Part shown: in pieces, positions 12,901-26,300 of the stretch
Layout of the letters: every line of letters begins with the position of its first letter
How positions within the stretch are numbered: the stretch's first letter is position 1
Origin: Zonotrichia leucophrys gambelii
Lineage: Eukaryota > Chordata > Aves > Passeriformes > Passerellidae
Length of the DNA stretch: 64,000 nt
Reading direction: 5' to 3'
Assembly: GCF_028769735.1 (NCBI RefSeq)
Contig: NC_088170.1
Coordinates: forward strand, 53,601,585-53,665,584
The notes under the pieces: model-generated
The model's input: the letters and a program-made list of their open reading frames with translations, nothing else
The model's database searches: none
What the model was told of the DNA's origin: nothing
Program-made: the position numbers and the translations under genes

Positions 12901-13446
12901 TCAGCACTTCCAGTCTGTTTATGTTCTGGTTCTTGTGATCATTTACTCAATAAATACAGTCATAGAGTAACAAATCTACTGCTTAGTCTGATTTCTTCAG
13001 CTACTGAATAAAAAGTATTTTTTTTCCGTAAGGTAATCTTTTCTGAAGTTCCATAACTCCCAGTCCTGTCCCACTCTGTTCCATCAGCCAGGAACATTAA
13101 ATGGGTCCTAGCAGAGACCTTTCAACTTCTAGTGGAATCAGAAATACTTTGTGGTTCAATTTCTGTTGCTGATAATCTCAGATATGTGTTTCTGAAAAAT
13201 TAATAACTAGAGAGAAATCTACAAAATAAAAGCAATAATGCCTCCAATTAGCTTCTCTGAAATCTAAATAGTCTGTAAACTTCATTCAGAGCCATAGACT
13301 TGTCTTTGAGATTGAAAAAAAATAGGACATTGCCAAAATTTCAATTTCCTGACATCACCATACACTGTGATTTCTCCTATCAGAGTAATCCATTGTCTTA
13401 CATGTAATGTGTGTACTGGAGCTGGCAATTCATCTTAAAAACTCAC
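9961..13446. other. Unique non-coding DNA with possible conserved elements
   Basis: Holds a perfect inverted repeat at 10091-10112 (GTGTATATGT, GT, ACATATACAC), a cluster of TAATTA/ATTAAA words at about 10140-10560, and a moderately GC-rich patch at 12650-12800 followed by CTCTGTAAGT and, at 12950, CAATAAATA. None is enough to call a gene. The 92-codon minus frame at 11879-12157 has a poly-Gln run but no recognised family. Confidence 0.45.
10140..10560. promoter_or_regulatory. Candidate conserved element: homeobox-motif cluster
   Basis: ATAATTAAAG occurs twice, 17 bp apart (10167 and 10184). It is followed by GCTTAATTAGG near 10434, CCATTAAAAATT near 10450 and TTTTAATTATTATGG near 10503. TAATTA/ATTA is the core recognition word of many homeodomain proteins, and clusters of it occur in conserved enhancers of vertebrate gene deserts. 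This is inference from motif content only; AT-rich DNA produces such words by chance. Confidence 0.2.
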
Positions 13447-13451
13447 GTAAA
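13447..13451. repeat. Target-site duplication GTAAA, left copy
   Basis: GTAAA lies immediately left of the LTR end TGCCATGG and is repeated exactly at 14033-14037, just right of the LTR end AGGACA. A 5-bp duplication is typical of ERVL-class integrases. Confidence 0.85.
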
Positions 13452-14032
13452 TGCCATGGTTTAACCCCAGTGGCATATAAGAGTACTGTGCAGCAGCTTG
13501 CATGCTCTCCCCTCTCCACTTGTGGGGAGAAGAACTGAAGAAAAAAAATAATGTCATGGGGTGAAATAAAGACAGCATAATAACTGAAATAAAGTAAAAT
13601 ATAAAACTAATAGTAATATTAATTATATTAATAGCAATAATAATAATAGTGGTAATATTAATAACAGAAATAACTGAGAAAGAAAAAAGATGCACAAGAG
13701 AAACAATTCCTCATCACCTGCTGATGGATGAATAGTGTTCCCAAGCAGCAATTGGCAGCTTCCATGGGTCAAATTCCCTCAGTATGTAAACTGGGCATGA
13801 TCCTCTGTAGTATGGAATATTGCTTTGGCCAGCTTAGAGCATGGTCTCTCTTGGCTTCTTGTGCACCTGCTCACTGGCAGGGAGTGAGACATTGAAAAGT
13901 CCTTCATTTGAGTGAATACTACTTATTACCAAGTCAAACATTAATGTGTTATGAACTTTATTCTCATACTAAATCAAAAATACAGCACTGTACCAGATAC
14001 TAGGAAGAAAACTCTTAGCCAGAAGCAGGACA
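13452..14032 (-). mobile_element. Solo LTR, ERVL-type, 581 bp
   Basis: The element starts TGCCATGGTTTAACCCCAG and ends AGCAGGACA, close to terminal TG...CA, flanked by perfect GTAAA duplications. The body matches my memory of a widespread avian LTR: a CAGCAGCTTGCATGCTC block, a TTGTGGGGAGAAG segment, an A/AAT-rich imperfect repeat (about 13540-13690), CTGGGCATGA, a TATGGAATATTGCTTTGGCC block, and a terminal CAGCACTGTACCAGATACTAG-like segment (first 20 bases at most conserved). By that memory the transcriptional orientation is minus; the TATA position on minus is decayed here (TTTACATACTG). No internal ERV genes adjoin it, so it is a solo LTR left by recombination between two LTRs. Confidence 0.85.
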
Positions 14033-14037
14033 GTAAA
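14033..14037. repeat. Target-site duplication GTAAA, right copy
   Basis: Exact copy of the GTAAA at 13447-13451. With it, this defines the insertion boundaries of the solo LTR between them. Confidence 0.85.
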
Positions 14038-16734
14038 GAACTGAGATTTTGTGGCTTTAAAAAACACAAAGTTCTTTAAAGATGGGAAGACTGATTAAAG
14101 GTGTACCCAGAGTTTGTAGGCTTTTTATCAGTATTTCTTCCATACAGGCAACAGCATCCTGACAATGTCCATCCTACACCCCTGTACGGAGGGACAGACA
14201 CATCCACTGCTGACTGGTACTTTCACAGAGCTCACTGCTGCTTTCTGCAGCTCACTCAGTGTCCACCAGCTGTACTTCTGACACTGACAGCTCAAGTCAA
14301 TGCTTGCAGTTAGGTTGGGTGGATGGAAATGTCTCTGCACTCAGACAGGAAGGGACTTTGCAAGGAGTTTACGGAGCAGCATGATCAGATCAGCAAGGAA
14401 AACACTGGGCATTGGGTTCCCACCATGTAAGTTGTGAAGATTTATACTTGAAAGTGGTTCTGGTCTGGTCCTTCCCACTGAATGTCCATTAGTTGCTGCA
14501 GTTCAGTATGTTCATTCCTGGAGTTATTTTCATTTTAGGCTGCCAGAGCAGAGTGGGCACAGGAAGTTTTGATGGTCCACCTCAAAAACACATTTCAAAT
14601 TTGAAGGAAAACACTTAACACAAATGCATCCATATGACTCAATTCTTCTTCCCTAATACACAACCAGAATTGTTAAAAAATGGAAATCTATCCCTCCAAA
14701 AACTTCTTTAATTTTACTCCCTCATTGTTTTCATCCCCTGTTTTTTTCAGAGCTGTTTGACTACAGGAGTATTTGGGCCTTTTTATACACTACTTCCCTG
14801 TGTATATTATGTGAGCCTTGTATCCCCTTTCTTTTCTCAATAGATACATTTGCCTGCACAGTTATCATCCAACTGCATAATGCTTTGGCAGAACAACTGC
14901 TGTGTCCAAGCTTCCTGTATTAAATCAGCATTTCTGAGGGTGGAGGCTAGAGGCTATAAAAAAGGAGGTGGTCTTCAACAGAGGGTGGCACCTATATAAA
15001 ATATGTTTTGGGGTTTGTTACTAAGGAGAAACAAAAAAAATTACACTTGTTTTTGTTAGGTCTGAGATCAGAGAATAAAAAAAAAGGCATTTAATACATA
15101 CTTGAACAATAATTTATTTAATTTTACTTTAATTGCTATACAGTCAATGCTTAAATATTACAATCCTTAGTCACAAAGGACTTTAAGGTCATGCTGCAGG
15201 CAAGACTCGTTCCAAAACAAAAGTGGCAAAATACATACAGCATTTTGTACTCATCCCCTATGCATTATTTGAATCTCTTCCTGGAAACCTTGGCCAAGTC
15301 TCAGTCATTCTGAGCTGGACATTTGCACTGGGTGGTAAAGTGAGCCAGGTGCTGTGTTAGCAGCATCCCACTCCTGTACGTCCCTGCTGCTGAGCACCCA
15401 AACCCAAAGGCTACAGCAGCTGATACTCCCTACTCATCTCCAAAAACCTTGAACTAGTTTTAACAATGTTTTAAGTTTTATTTTGGAGAGAGAGCTTTTA
15501 CCTTTTAGGAGGTTCTGTTCATAAGAACTAAAGATCTGTCCTGATAAGGACATTGCTCAGGACTTCTCTCAATAATCTGTACAGTTTTGGTGAGCCATGC
15601 TCACTGATATAATTACAGAAGATTTATAAAAGGAAATAATTTATTTGTAGATATTTTAAAATTATTCTTTATTTTCTAGATTTTCTCCAAAGCACATTAT
15701 ATCAAAATAACTGTCCTGCCACTATTGGCCTGAGTGTTTCTGTATGAGTACATTTCTGCACCTTGACTGAATGCTTGTAAATTTTCAAACAGAAAAGCAC
15801 ATTTTTATTGAAAATAATTTTTTTTTTTTGAAACTGAAAATATATTTAAGGACTTTCAGTGACTTTCTGCTTATAAAAGGTCTGAGGACTCTGTCAATAA
15901 CAAAGCACTTAAACTACATACTCTATCAAGCAGTTTGTTGGTTTTTTTCCCCAAAAAATTCAAGATATTTAGGGCTGTAGAGATGAAATGCTTGGTTTTG
16001 TGGGTGTCTGGCTATATATTAACATTGTATATTGAAACTATGTTCTTTTTTTCCTTATATGACAAAACTTTAAAATTCACTTAAAATATCACCAGTTGAA
16101 TTCATCAGAATAATGTTCTTCCTAGCATGGAAGAAGAACAGAAAAGGTCCTCATCACTGGGTAGCTGAGAATATTCAAGGTGTCTGGGAACACTTGACAG
16201 AAACAAGAGAAGTAAACCTTCGGGATGGAAAACATTTTTCCTTCATTGTATAGCCAGCACTTTTATTTTGTACTCCATGATGGTCTTACATTATCATGCA
16301 CTTTTAAGCCTTCCCTCATCAGGATCACAGGGGGGAAATTGCAATGTATTCAGACTATAGCAGCATTTGCCTCAAAAATCACTTTGCCTCTGGCTGGGAC
16401 CAAATTACAGGAGACCATTAAGTATTAAAAGTCTTGTACTCATCCAATGTTTAGCTTTTCTGAGTATGTACCTTCATGGCAGCAGCACTAAATCTGTCGG
16501 GACGCTCACCAAGGTTTTCTGCCAGTTCCTCAACAAAACACTCTGCTCATAGCAACACATTACCAGCAAGGACACTGTGAGCTAAATGAAGATATGGGCA
16601 TTTCAGTCTCCAAAATTTGGCTTAGTTATGCCCCAGGAACCTGCAAGGATCTTACATGTGTCTTTAAAGAGAAACACTTGTTGTCTTCTTATTGCAAAGC
16701 TCCCATACCTTCTCAGTGATTTCTCATGGGCATT
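14038..16734. other. Unique non-coding DNA
   Basis: No recognisable gene or repeat. Overlapping 70-codon frames on both strands at 14101-14340 and several frames of 60-70 codons have no family resemblance. T/A-rich runs occur near 15029-15040 and 15815-15835. Confidence 0.5.
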
Positions 16735-16960
16735 TCCTCACAGCACTGACTCCTTCTTCTTCACAGCACAACCAACAAACTCCAACATCTCTTCTCATCC
16801 AGCTACCCCACTCTTTTGTAGCACTCGTTTCTTGTTGGACACAGCTGTGGCCTATTAAGGGCAGGCCTGTTCCTAATCTTTGGTGATTGGTACAGCTGCA
16901 ACTCCTCAGGGGTGATAATTACTACCTTCTGCACTGTCTTTATTTTTTTACATTCTATCC
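16735..16960. mobile_element. Probable LTR-derived repeat fragment
   Basis: The words CTCCTTCTTCTTCACAGCAC, TTTCTTGTTGGACACAGCTG, TGGCCTATTAAGGGCAGGCC and GATTGGTACAGCTGCAACTC, followed by ACTGTCTTTATTTTTTTA, match my recollection of a dispersed passerine LTR-type repeat. The reverse strand has an AATAAA at about 16944-16939. No terminal TG...CA with a target duplication could be set, so edges and orientation are uncertain. This call rests on memory of the repeat family, not on an alignment. Confidence 0.4.
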
Positions 16961-19724
16961 CTCCACAAACACTGACTTGACTGAGTCTCCTCTGACTATG
17001 TCAACTCATACCACTGTCACAGACATCAGCCATGTTTTCAGAACCCTTATTTTGCTGTTTCCTTCCAGTGGTAGATGTTTATAAAGCACGACTGGCAAAG
17101 AAAAGAAAGAAAAGGAACTGGAGAACTCTGGACTGGAGTTTGGAACCCAGTGTCCTGCTCCTGACCTCCTGACAAGTTTCAAGCCTGATGCACACCATGT
17201 TGTAAGGAAAGAAATAGATATATGGGAAAGGCTAAATTTTGGAGGAAGGGAAAAGACACTTATGGAGACAGAGTAGCTTTTCACCAGGTTGATGGCAGAT
17301 AATAACACTTTTTGCCAAGAAAACCAAGCACTTGTATATACAATTATTTAGATGTGTTTAATAGGAGCAGTAATGGGGAAGGTTACAACTGCCTGTTAGT
17401 ACTGCTTAGACATTAGACAGTCTTGTTCTTGTGCTTGTCAGACAAGCACTGTGTAGCTGTGTGCCCTATCATTATTAGCCTAAACTAAAACAGCAGTTTT
17501 CTGTCATATCAAAGTGGGGTTCCAGGTATCAAAGGCTATAAAACAATACCCCAAATTCTTAGTTCTGTGTGTTTTTATTGCTGATTTGTCTACATCTAGG
17601 ATTTTTTTCCAAATTAAGACACGAGTTACAGTAAGGTTTGGCTTTTCACAGGAGAAAAATCATTAACAAGGCAGTAAATGGTGAATAACCCAGTGGCTGA
17701 TTTCAATGTAGCCCATGGACATATGACATTAGTAAAGATCATAATCTTTAGAAAGAATGGTCTGGTTTAATATCTAACCTAGTAAGGGCATCTGCCCACA
17801 CTAAGCTAATGTCAAGAATATGGCTATAGAGAAGAGTGACTCACTTTGCATTCAGTAGGAATGGACCCCATCAGCACAAGATTAAAGGAAGTTGAGTGCC
17901 TCACCCTCCCAAGCCCCTTTGAATATCCCAGCCACTGCTTTATTCTGCCAGATGGGTTGATGACAAGTAGCAATCAGAAACTCTCTGGCTTAGTGCTATT
18001 AAAATCATTACTGGAGAAATTTGAAAAAAAACCCATTCTTTTCTTCATCAGCATTCTTTCATTGCATTAAAATATTCTGTCTTTTATGAGCTGAGTCATA
18101 ACAAGCTGAGACATATTTACTACTTAGACAATTTTTAAACATTATAGAGTAGTTGCTCAGAATATTACTACCATGAGTAAGACAATTGACATTTTCAACT
18201 TTAATATGAATAAACTCCAACATTAGTACTGCAACAATGCAAATGACTGCAGTACCTCTTCCATTAATAGTGCTCAACCAAGAAATTACTTTAAGTTATG
18301 GTACCTGGCATGTGTGTATCTTGTATTTATGACTTCTCAGCAAATGCAGCTCAGAGTGGAGAGGCACATTTTACTACTATAAGAGTGAAATGTCCTTAGT
18401 CGTAGGGTTTATTTGTTTGTTTAAAATAGATGAGATACTACATCCCTCCTACTGAACTTCACCACAAGAGCTGTTAGAAGCCCATCTGAATTCTGTTTTC
18501 CTGTCCTATATAAGGATCCTTCTGGATTAGATTTATTGTTGCCTTCCCTCAATTGCTCCAACACACAGCAGTCTCCTTTCTGATGATGAGGGCTAAAAAT
18601 AGTTCCCTCCTGAGCCCAGCTCAGTAACTGCAATATCAAACACACAGAGAAGGCAGATGTGCTAGCTGGTAGCTGAATGCTCTCTTTCACCACTTCCAGC
18701 CAAGAAATAAGGCCTCAGTGCTGGGATCAGAATAAGAACTTAAATCTGAAAAACTGGTGCTCGATGTGCATGGTAAGTTGCTTTTGAACAGTGGGAACAA
18801 AGTCAATTACAAACAAACAGGCAACTCTAGCACAAGTAATTAACTTTGGTGCAGGGACAAGCGAACCCTTCAAAATAAATAGACTAAAGGGTATGTCAGC
18901 TCATTGACTAATCAGTCCAAGTAACAATATTAGCAAAACAGAGTTATTTAAAATCTGCAGGCATCTTTTCTATATTTGAAATGTATATTTTGAAATGTAT
19001 TTTTTATTTCTTTATTCATTATTGCCTGCCATAGTGAGAGGAAAGAGACAGCACTCTCTTAATCTGTGAGTAATCCAGTTGCAAATTGGAACTGGGTTAC
19101 CTGGTAAGGGGGGTTGCAAGATATATGTGGAGCCAACTGTATATGTGTTTTCTTCTCTCTATTTCTTCTACTGATCAATAAAAGCTCTTTAAAGTGAACA
19201 AGTTCTTCCCAAAAATGCAAACTAAGTAATATTATTTCTATGTTTTACAAATGCTGCAAATACTTTGCAGTTAAGCTCTGTGCCAGGATTCTACTTCACT
19301 GGATCCCTACTTGTATAACACAATTAGATACGGACAGAGCACCCCAAATGAAAGCACAGCCAAGCAACCTCCCACATGCAGACATGCTAGAAAGTAATAA
19401 ATATTCAGAGGTTAATGCAACTCCAATGACTGTACTTTGGACATCTTATTCAGATTTTGCTCACATCAATGTTTTTTGCCTAAGACCCAGCTTCAGCATC
19501 CAGCAAATGCAAACATCAAGACTGCATTTGTGTTTGATCATACTTGATACCAGGTGTACGTAAATGATGTTTATGTCATCTACATGACACATACTATCAT
19601 TCAATGGTCCTGTGCAGAAGGATGGGACACTCTGTTCAACAGGTCCAACATGCAGAATGATTACACATGGCAGTATGAAGAATAACTGAATTTAATTCAA
19701 CTCATTATTTTAGAAATCCTTAAG
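16961..19724. other. Unique non-coding DNA with a short hairpin
   Basis: No gene or major repeat was recognised. The main structural feature is an 11-bp hairpin at 19070-19100. Open frames of 60-107 codons are scattered and lack splice context or family resemblance. Confidence 0.5.
19070..19100. other. Inverted repeat, 11-bp stem and 9-base loop
   Basis: GTAATCCAGTT (19070-19080) pairs with AACTGGGTTAC (19090-19100). Ten pairs are Watson-Crick and one is a T-G wobble, around a GCAAATTGG loop. The stem is too short for a typical microRNA precursor and the flanks do not extend it, so it is described only as a potential hairpin. Confidence 0.4.
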
Positions 19725-20334
19725 TGTGGTTGTGGGAACCCAGGAAATTCCTCTAGATGCCCTGCAGAGCGCGAGACCTTGCCCAGGGGGCTCAGAGACC
19801 TTGGCACAAAGCCCAAGACCCCAGTGTCTTTGATTTACCCCTTGGAAAAAACAATTGCCAACCTTATATGAAGAATTACAAGCCGCAAAAGTTTAAGTAG
19901 AATGATAGTGAATTTATCACGGGATGAAAAACAGATTTTTTGGGGTTTTTAGAATGGGGATTCAGGGGGCAAGATGGAGGGAATCTGGGTGTGTCCAGCC
20001 TTTCTCATTCTTCTTCCTAGCCTCCATCTTCTGCTGTGATGTTGGCACTTTTAGATTGGTTTAGAGTCTAACATAGATAATAGATATTGGAAAGTAATTG
20101 TAAACATTGTATACATAGTTTTAGTATAAGAAGATAACACCGCTCCAGGGGCAGGCACTGTGCCTCTGACTGTCTTACTGAGCGAACCTCGGCAGGTCAG
20201 GAGAAAAAATTTTATAGGTAAGATGCAATAAACAACCTTGAGACTGAGAAATGAAGAGTGACTGACTCCTTCTTCGAGCGCCAGGCTGGGAAAAGAGACG
20301 TTTTAACATTTTTCGGGGTCACTCTGACAGCAAA
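19725..20334 (+). mobile_element. Solo LTR or LTR fragment, avian ERV
   Basis: Begins near TGTGGTTGTGGGAACCCAGG and ends near GGGGTCACTCTGACA. Composition and CpG content change abruptly from the flanks (for example GAGCGCGAGACC, GAGCGAACCTCGG, CTTCGAGCGCC). A GCAATAAACAACC at about 20226 supplies a poly(A) signal, followed by a CTTGAGACTGAGAAATG segment typical of R/U5. This sets plus orientation. I found no matching target duplications, so the exact ends (19725 or 19731; about 20328-20334) are open. No gag, pol or env frame adjoins it. Confidence 0.65.
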
Positions 20335-23300
20335 GGAAGGCAGACTACACAGAATCAAAATTCTACATGGAGGTTCAACAGAGACAAGGATGACACTGAA
20401 TGCCCTAAATGTGTCTATATGAATAAATTAAATTTTACTTGTGGCCTTGACCTTCTGTGGTAGTAAACTGTTAAAGTATTCCCCAGCAGGGATTTGGCAC
20501 ATTCTAGCTACTATAACCCCTCAAATTCTCTGATTTTATTCAGCTGACGTAACTAGCCAGTGACAATTGCTAATAAACCATTCATCTGCCTTCTTCTGGA
20601 AGGGAAGCATGTTTACTAGAGCTTTTCCCTGGAACCTAGAACATTCCCAGACATGTTCAATTCACTTCCATAGCCACAGAGTTTGTAATCATTACTTCAT
20701 TTTACATTAATCTTTTCTATATCTTGAATTAAGATACAAAGATAGTTGGGAGTACAATAGGATTCAGGAGTTCAGAGAAGTTTGCTGCCTCAAAAAAAGC
20801 AGATGTGTCTGAGGCTGATGACGTGTCAAGCTGTTGTGGGAGAGAAGTTAAGAATAGGTTGCTGGGTAACAAAGGGTTGGGGGTACGAGAACAGGTTTTG
20901 AATACATATCCCCAAGATAAATTTCATCATCACACCTTAGGCAAAAAAACTTTCTTCTGGGGCTACTTGCTGTTTACCTTTTGGCTGTTTTCCCCCTGGG
21001 TTTCCTCTTTCCCTGGGAACATAGCCAGGAACATGCTGCTAAAAAGATAGGCTAGCCCTGCTATCCCTGGTCCAGACCTGACAACTTGGACCTTTCTTCT
21101 CTGCCCTGCTCCAGTGATTATGCTTAGGCTTTGCTACAAACTATGCCTTGTACTCATAGCAACCTGAGGATCCATGTCATCCCTTTCCTCTCATCACCTC
21201 TCATCCCTCCACATTACCACTATCATTATATAAATCACATGCATATACACACAGAAGAACAGATCACTTCTTCCTAATTAGAATTGCTTGAATAAAACTT
21301 GAGAAAAAAGTCAGTAAAATGAAGTGAGTGTAGTAGTTTGCAGCTTATGTGTGTGCTTGATACTTAAGCAAATTGTCATTGATTGTGTGTAAGATTTCTG
21401 CTAATACTCCAAAAGCTGGAAAAGTGGGACTGATCTTTAACCTGAACTGGTACAGAAATACCCTTAAGATGCTTGTTCTTAAGATGGAAGGGTCATCTTT
21501 TGGCCTTCCATAGATAGCTGCTTTTACACTGAAGGACAGAGAGAATTCAAACACCAAACATTGCTGTAATTATCATAGAAGGAAATGGTATCCCTGAGGT
21601 ATTGTCAAAGGAGGGCAGACAGCAGGATCTTCAGAAAGATGCTGATAACAGTGTCACAACTCACACAAAGGATGACCTCCTGAGGATGAAAATAACTATC
21701 TATTCAGCAGTGCCCATCTGAAATACAGTTATGCAACTTGGCATTGAGTGGCTCAAATCTAAACTGCCAGATGATCCAGGAATGGTTGGACATGGTGTTA
21801 ATAAGCCCAGAGCCATGAGCCAAGGACTCTGGCTGTGGACAGCCACTCTGTTCTGTGCCACTGGAGATCTGCTCCCACCTGCTCTTCGTCACTCTGACCC
21901 TAAACTCATTATCTGTTCTGACAAGGCTGTGCCTATGGGTGTTGCCTACTCTGTTTCAGTCAAAATGAGACAATGAGGCAGCTTATCTTAAACCACATAA
22001 ACACTACTGCTTAATCTTTTTTAACCCAGCTCATTTGAAGTGCAACAAGTCACAGTAGGTTTATTTTGAAATGTCTGATAGAAAACTGAGCTGACTGAAC
22101 TATACACCGTCCTGCTCTCCTGTTGTTCCACTGGTGGCCTTTGCCAAGGAGGCAATCAAAACTTCCCAGATGCTGTAACACCAGAAGTCCCTCCAAGAAG
22201 AAATATCAGATGTGTGTGCCCACAGCCCTTAGGATACATTCTGGTAAAATTTCTTCCAAGGGTGGCTCTAACCTTTAGACTAGATTAAGCCAACTGTGTT
22301 ATTACAAAAAAAGAAAAGAGGAACAACACAAAATTCTCAGAAATTCCCAGTCTCTACCTTCATTCTTCTTAGGAAAAAAATCTGTCTAGTGATATTACTA
22401 CTCAGAATACAACCACTGTAAAATGTCCTCATCTCTTTCTGAGAAAATGTCAATTTCCTCTACATCTATTACTTCTAATATACAGATCATAAGGCTTTTT
22501 TGTATCACAGTGAGTTTATCTGAGCTATCTGCAACACAGAAAAAAAAATGTAAATAATTTTCTAATGTTGCTGTTTTATGAAGTTATTCAGAGGACAGAA
22601 AAAAAAAAATAAACACTCCCTTGTAGACAAAGAGAGGATGGGAAGCAATTTATCCTCCTATTATGTAACCAGTTGCTATTCTTAAGTGCAAAAATAAAAT
22701 AGAAGTAAATTGAAATAAATCAAATAAATTACATTTCACAGTTTCAAGCTCTACATTATGTCTTGGCTGTAATAATATACATTATCATTAATGGCTTTCA
22801 CTTTACAGTGCTGCAAGTCAGATTTGTTATTGTCATCTTCATTCCTTGACCTTTACTATTGGCATTGCTCACATGAAAGTATTAGTTGGCTGTCACACTT
22901 CAAGAAACCATGTAATAAGGTCAACTATGCATCACTCTACATCATCTAAGGCTATTTCACCATATTTGCTTTGAGACAAATGTGTAAGATCACTGCAATT
23001 ATCTACAGTGATAGTTAGACTTCATGCTATATACCATTCAGGTTTTAATTATATTAGAAAATACTAGTGCCAGGGGACTAGTGTAACATTTTATCTCCAT
23101 GAATCCAATATCCATTTAACTGAGATGCAACAATGGACAACTTCAATTTCTGAACTGAATACTTATATTCTGGAGACATGTATAAGTGAAAAAGATTGTT
23201 ATCTACCCTCCAACTAAAAGTGCTTATCTGCTTTTTGGTTTTGATACTCATTAGGATTTGCAGGGTTTGGGCGAGTAATGAAGGTTCATATAAGAGTTCA

Positions 23301-26300
23301 GAATTGAGAAAATAGTTTTATTGCTGAACATTTAAATTCCTACAGAGATTTGTTGTATACTGCAGTATATAAAAGAAATCTGCATTAAGAGTATGCTTTT
23401 CCTTATATTAAGGAAGACGGCAGGAGAAAAAATTCTCTGTTCAGAAGCCACTGTCATAAAATAATATAAATGAAATTACATTACCAAGGGTAATAATTTT
23501 GACAACCTAAGAAGGCAACCACATTTTCTCCTTATAATATATAAAAGATCCCAAGCACTTGAGTCTCAGTTTTTTGAGCTCTGGTTGTTATTTCTTATAC
23601 TGAGGATGGAGGATGCTTTTATTCTGTGTTTGAAAAGGAAGAAGGCACATTTGCAGTGGCAGTGGTGAGTGGAAAGGCCTTCCTAGGGAGCATCAGCAAC
23701 TGGCTGGAGATTTACATAACCAGAAAAGGTCCAATGCCATACGGATAGTTGGTACCTCTGCTTTGCAAATCAGAATGCACAGAATCTCCATCAAATCAGA
23801 ATGCACAGTGCCTTCAGCTCTTGTTGCTAGTCCTAACTAAAACAGCCTGGCCATTGGATCACTACTTATCATCAACAACACAGGCAAAGGGCAAAAACCA
23901 CTTGGTTGAAAGAACAGGTTATGAAAAAAGGGATTTAAAACATATTGCATGGGGTTTTTTCCCCTTTTCTGATCTTGAAGTTCTGAGGTCAAATATTGAT
24001 TCACTAGTCAATTACCTAGTTGAGGATTGTCTAGTTATTTATGTTTTTCAGCAGCTAGAGCTATAAACTACCAGAAATGGTATTCTGAGATTACCTATGC
24101 ATGCACATATCACAGGGTCAGAAAAACCACAAAATTCCTTTCTTGTTCAGCTATAATATAAAAGGAAATTCAAGCAGCTTATGTAGCTCTTACATTCCCA
24201 TTAATAGAAAAAAAATATCAAAAGAAAGTATTTTCAGGAAGGGACAATAAAACTAGATCCTAATTTACTAAGAGAGATTTTAAAAATTTAGTCTTACCCA
24301 GAAGCAGTGTAACAGAGACATAATGTCAGATTGAATATATGGGTGTAATATTTGCTATTTAGTGTTTAAAAGATAAAATTAACAACTGTTAATAGAATTA
24401 ATATCAGTATAAGAAAGAGGAAGATCAACCCATGGTGTGTGAGCATTTTAGAAATGGAATCACTGGCACTTTTATGCCACTCCCAGTAGCAGATCAGTGT
24501 ATTGAGCCCTTAGGAGCATTCTCAGAAAACATGATATGTTCTGCCATGGAGAGCAGTCAGTTCAATGCAGGGAAAAGCAACTGCTTTTCTACTTCTGATT
24601 TTTATGCCTGTTAACTTTCTTTCCAGTCCTGCTGTGGAAAGAACTCTTGGTAATAAAAGGCAATCAATAGAAAACATAAATTCCTATAAAGTTACTTATA
24701 GGCTTTGTAGAAGAGAAAAGGCAATTATTTTCTTCCCTGGAAATAATTAATCAAGCTTTCTGTAGCGAAAAGTGTTGAAAGCACATAAGCACACATTTTT
24801 ACAGAAAATGTAAGTTCTCTCTGCAGAAATGGGAATGATTACACATTTGTTAATGTTTATACTGTTGTCATTATTTATTTTTACTTTCATAATGATGCCT
24901 TATTTTAGAATGGGAAATTACCTCTATTTTCTGTTTCTTGCATTACTTGTGCATAGCAGTTGATCTGCTATTTGAGCAAAAAGTGGTTTTACAAGTGTAC
25001 TAACATTTCTATCCCCTTCCCATTGACCCAGTGTTTTCATTTTTTTAACCCAGTTCACCAAAGGCTTGTTGCAGAGAGCTTAGAAACTTTGATTTTTCCA
25101 ACAATTGTCCCTCTCACCCATATGTATATTGCCTATGATCCAGTGAATTAAGAAACCAGCAGGTAATAGGACACATCCTTCATGAGGATCCTGAGCAATT
25201 CCTGAGCACCTCCCCTTCCTAAGTCACATGGAATGATACAGACATGATACAGGGCTGGTATGGATTTGCTAGGCAGCTGCAAACACCTGTGCTGGGTCTC
25301 TTACTTGCATGCCCCATCTGTACAAGGAAAGCTGTGGGACTCCTGATGAGCTGTTTTCCTTCAACCCATGAAAAACAGTGTAGTCAGGCAACTGCATAGT
25401 ATTAACATTATGTATTCATGTCTAGATCTCCCAGCTAAAAGCCAGGCTCCAATCTGCCAATTGTTATGTACACATCATGGTAAAATAACATCTGTAGTGA
25501 GGAATCTACAAACAAGGCATACCAAAAATAGCAAGGAAAGAAGAGGCACAAGCAGGAGTAACTTGCTTTTGTCTAAAGAGCAAAGCCAAGATAGAGAAGT
25601 AGGTCATTACTGTGGTTAATCAGTAGTCATCTAAAATACAGCTCACTGACACTAAAACTTTTGGGTTTTTTTTATAATATGCCATAATTCATTTAATAAA
25701 AATACTTAGAAATTAGACTTATTTGCAGTGTGCTTAGTCATGGTATTATACTTATCAAAAGACCAGGATTACATAAGGCCCACGTGTCAAAATTTATATT
25801 ATTTAGTTATAAACATAAACATATATCTTCACATAGTCAAAACTCTTTATTAAAGTAACTTTTTATCAGAGGGCATACCATTCTGTCTACATAATTCTGC
25901 TGCCAAATAATCTGAATGGGTATTTTGCACAGTTAATACTGTATGAATTTGATGTGCATAGATTAATGAAACTTCATATTACTTTACACCAAGACATCTA
26001 ACCTAGCTCATGCTTTATTTCTCTGGGGAGTACAATCAAATTTTGCATATGGCAGCCCAATTCATGTCTGCTGGACATACTGAATCAGTATTCAAGGGAT
26101 AGTATTTCATGTGTTTCATCTAGCACAATTCAGCTGGAGTAAATACAATATACAACTTTGAGCTGACAACATTGGTCTCAGTCCAGCAGAAGATATGTGC
26201 AGTCTTCCAGATCATTTAAATACCAACAGGCTGGATTTTCTCATCACACAGCATGTCTGTGTCCTGAGGGAAATTTCTCTCACAGTCCAGTTTCATGATC

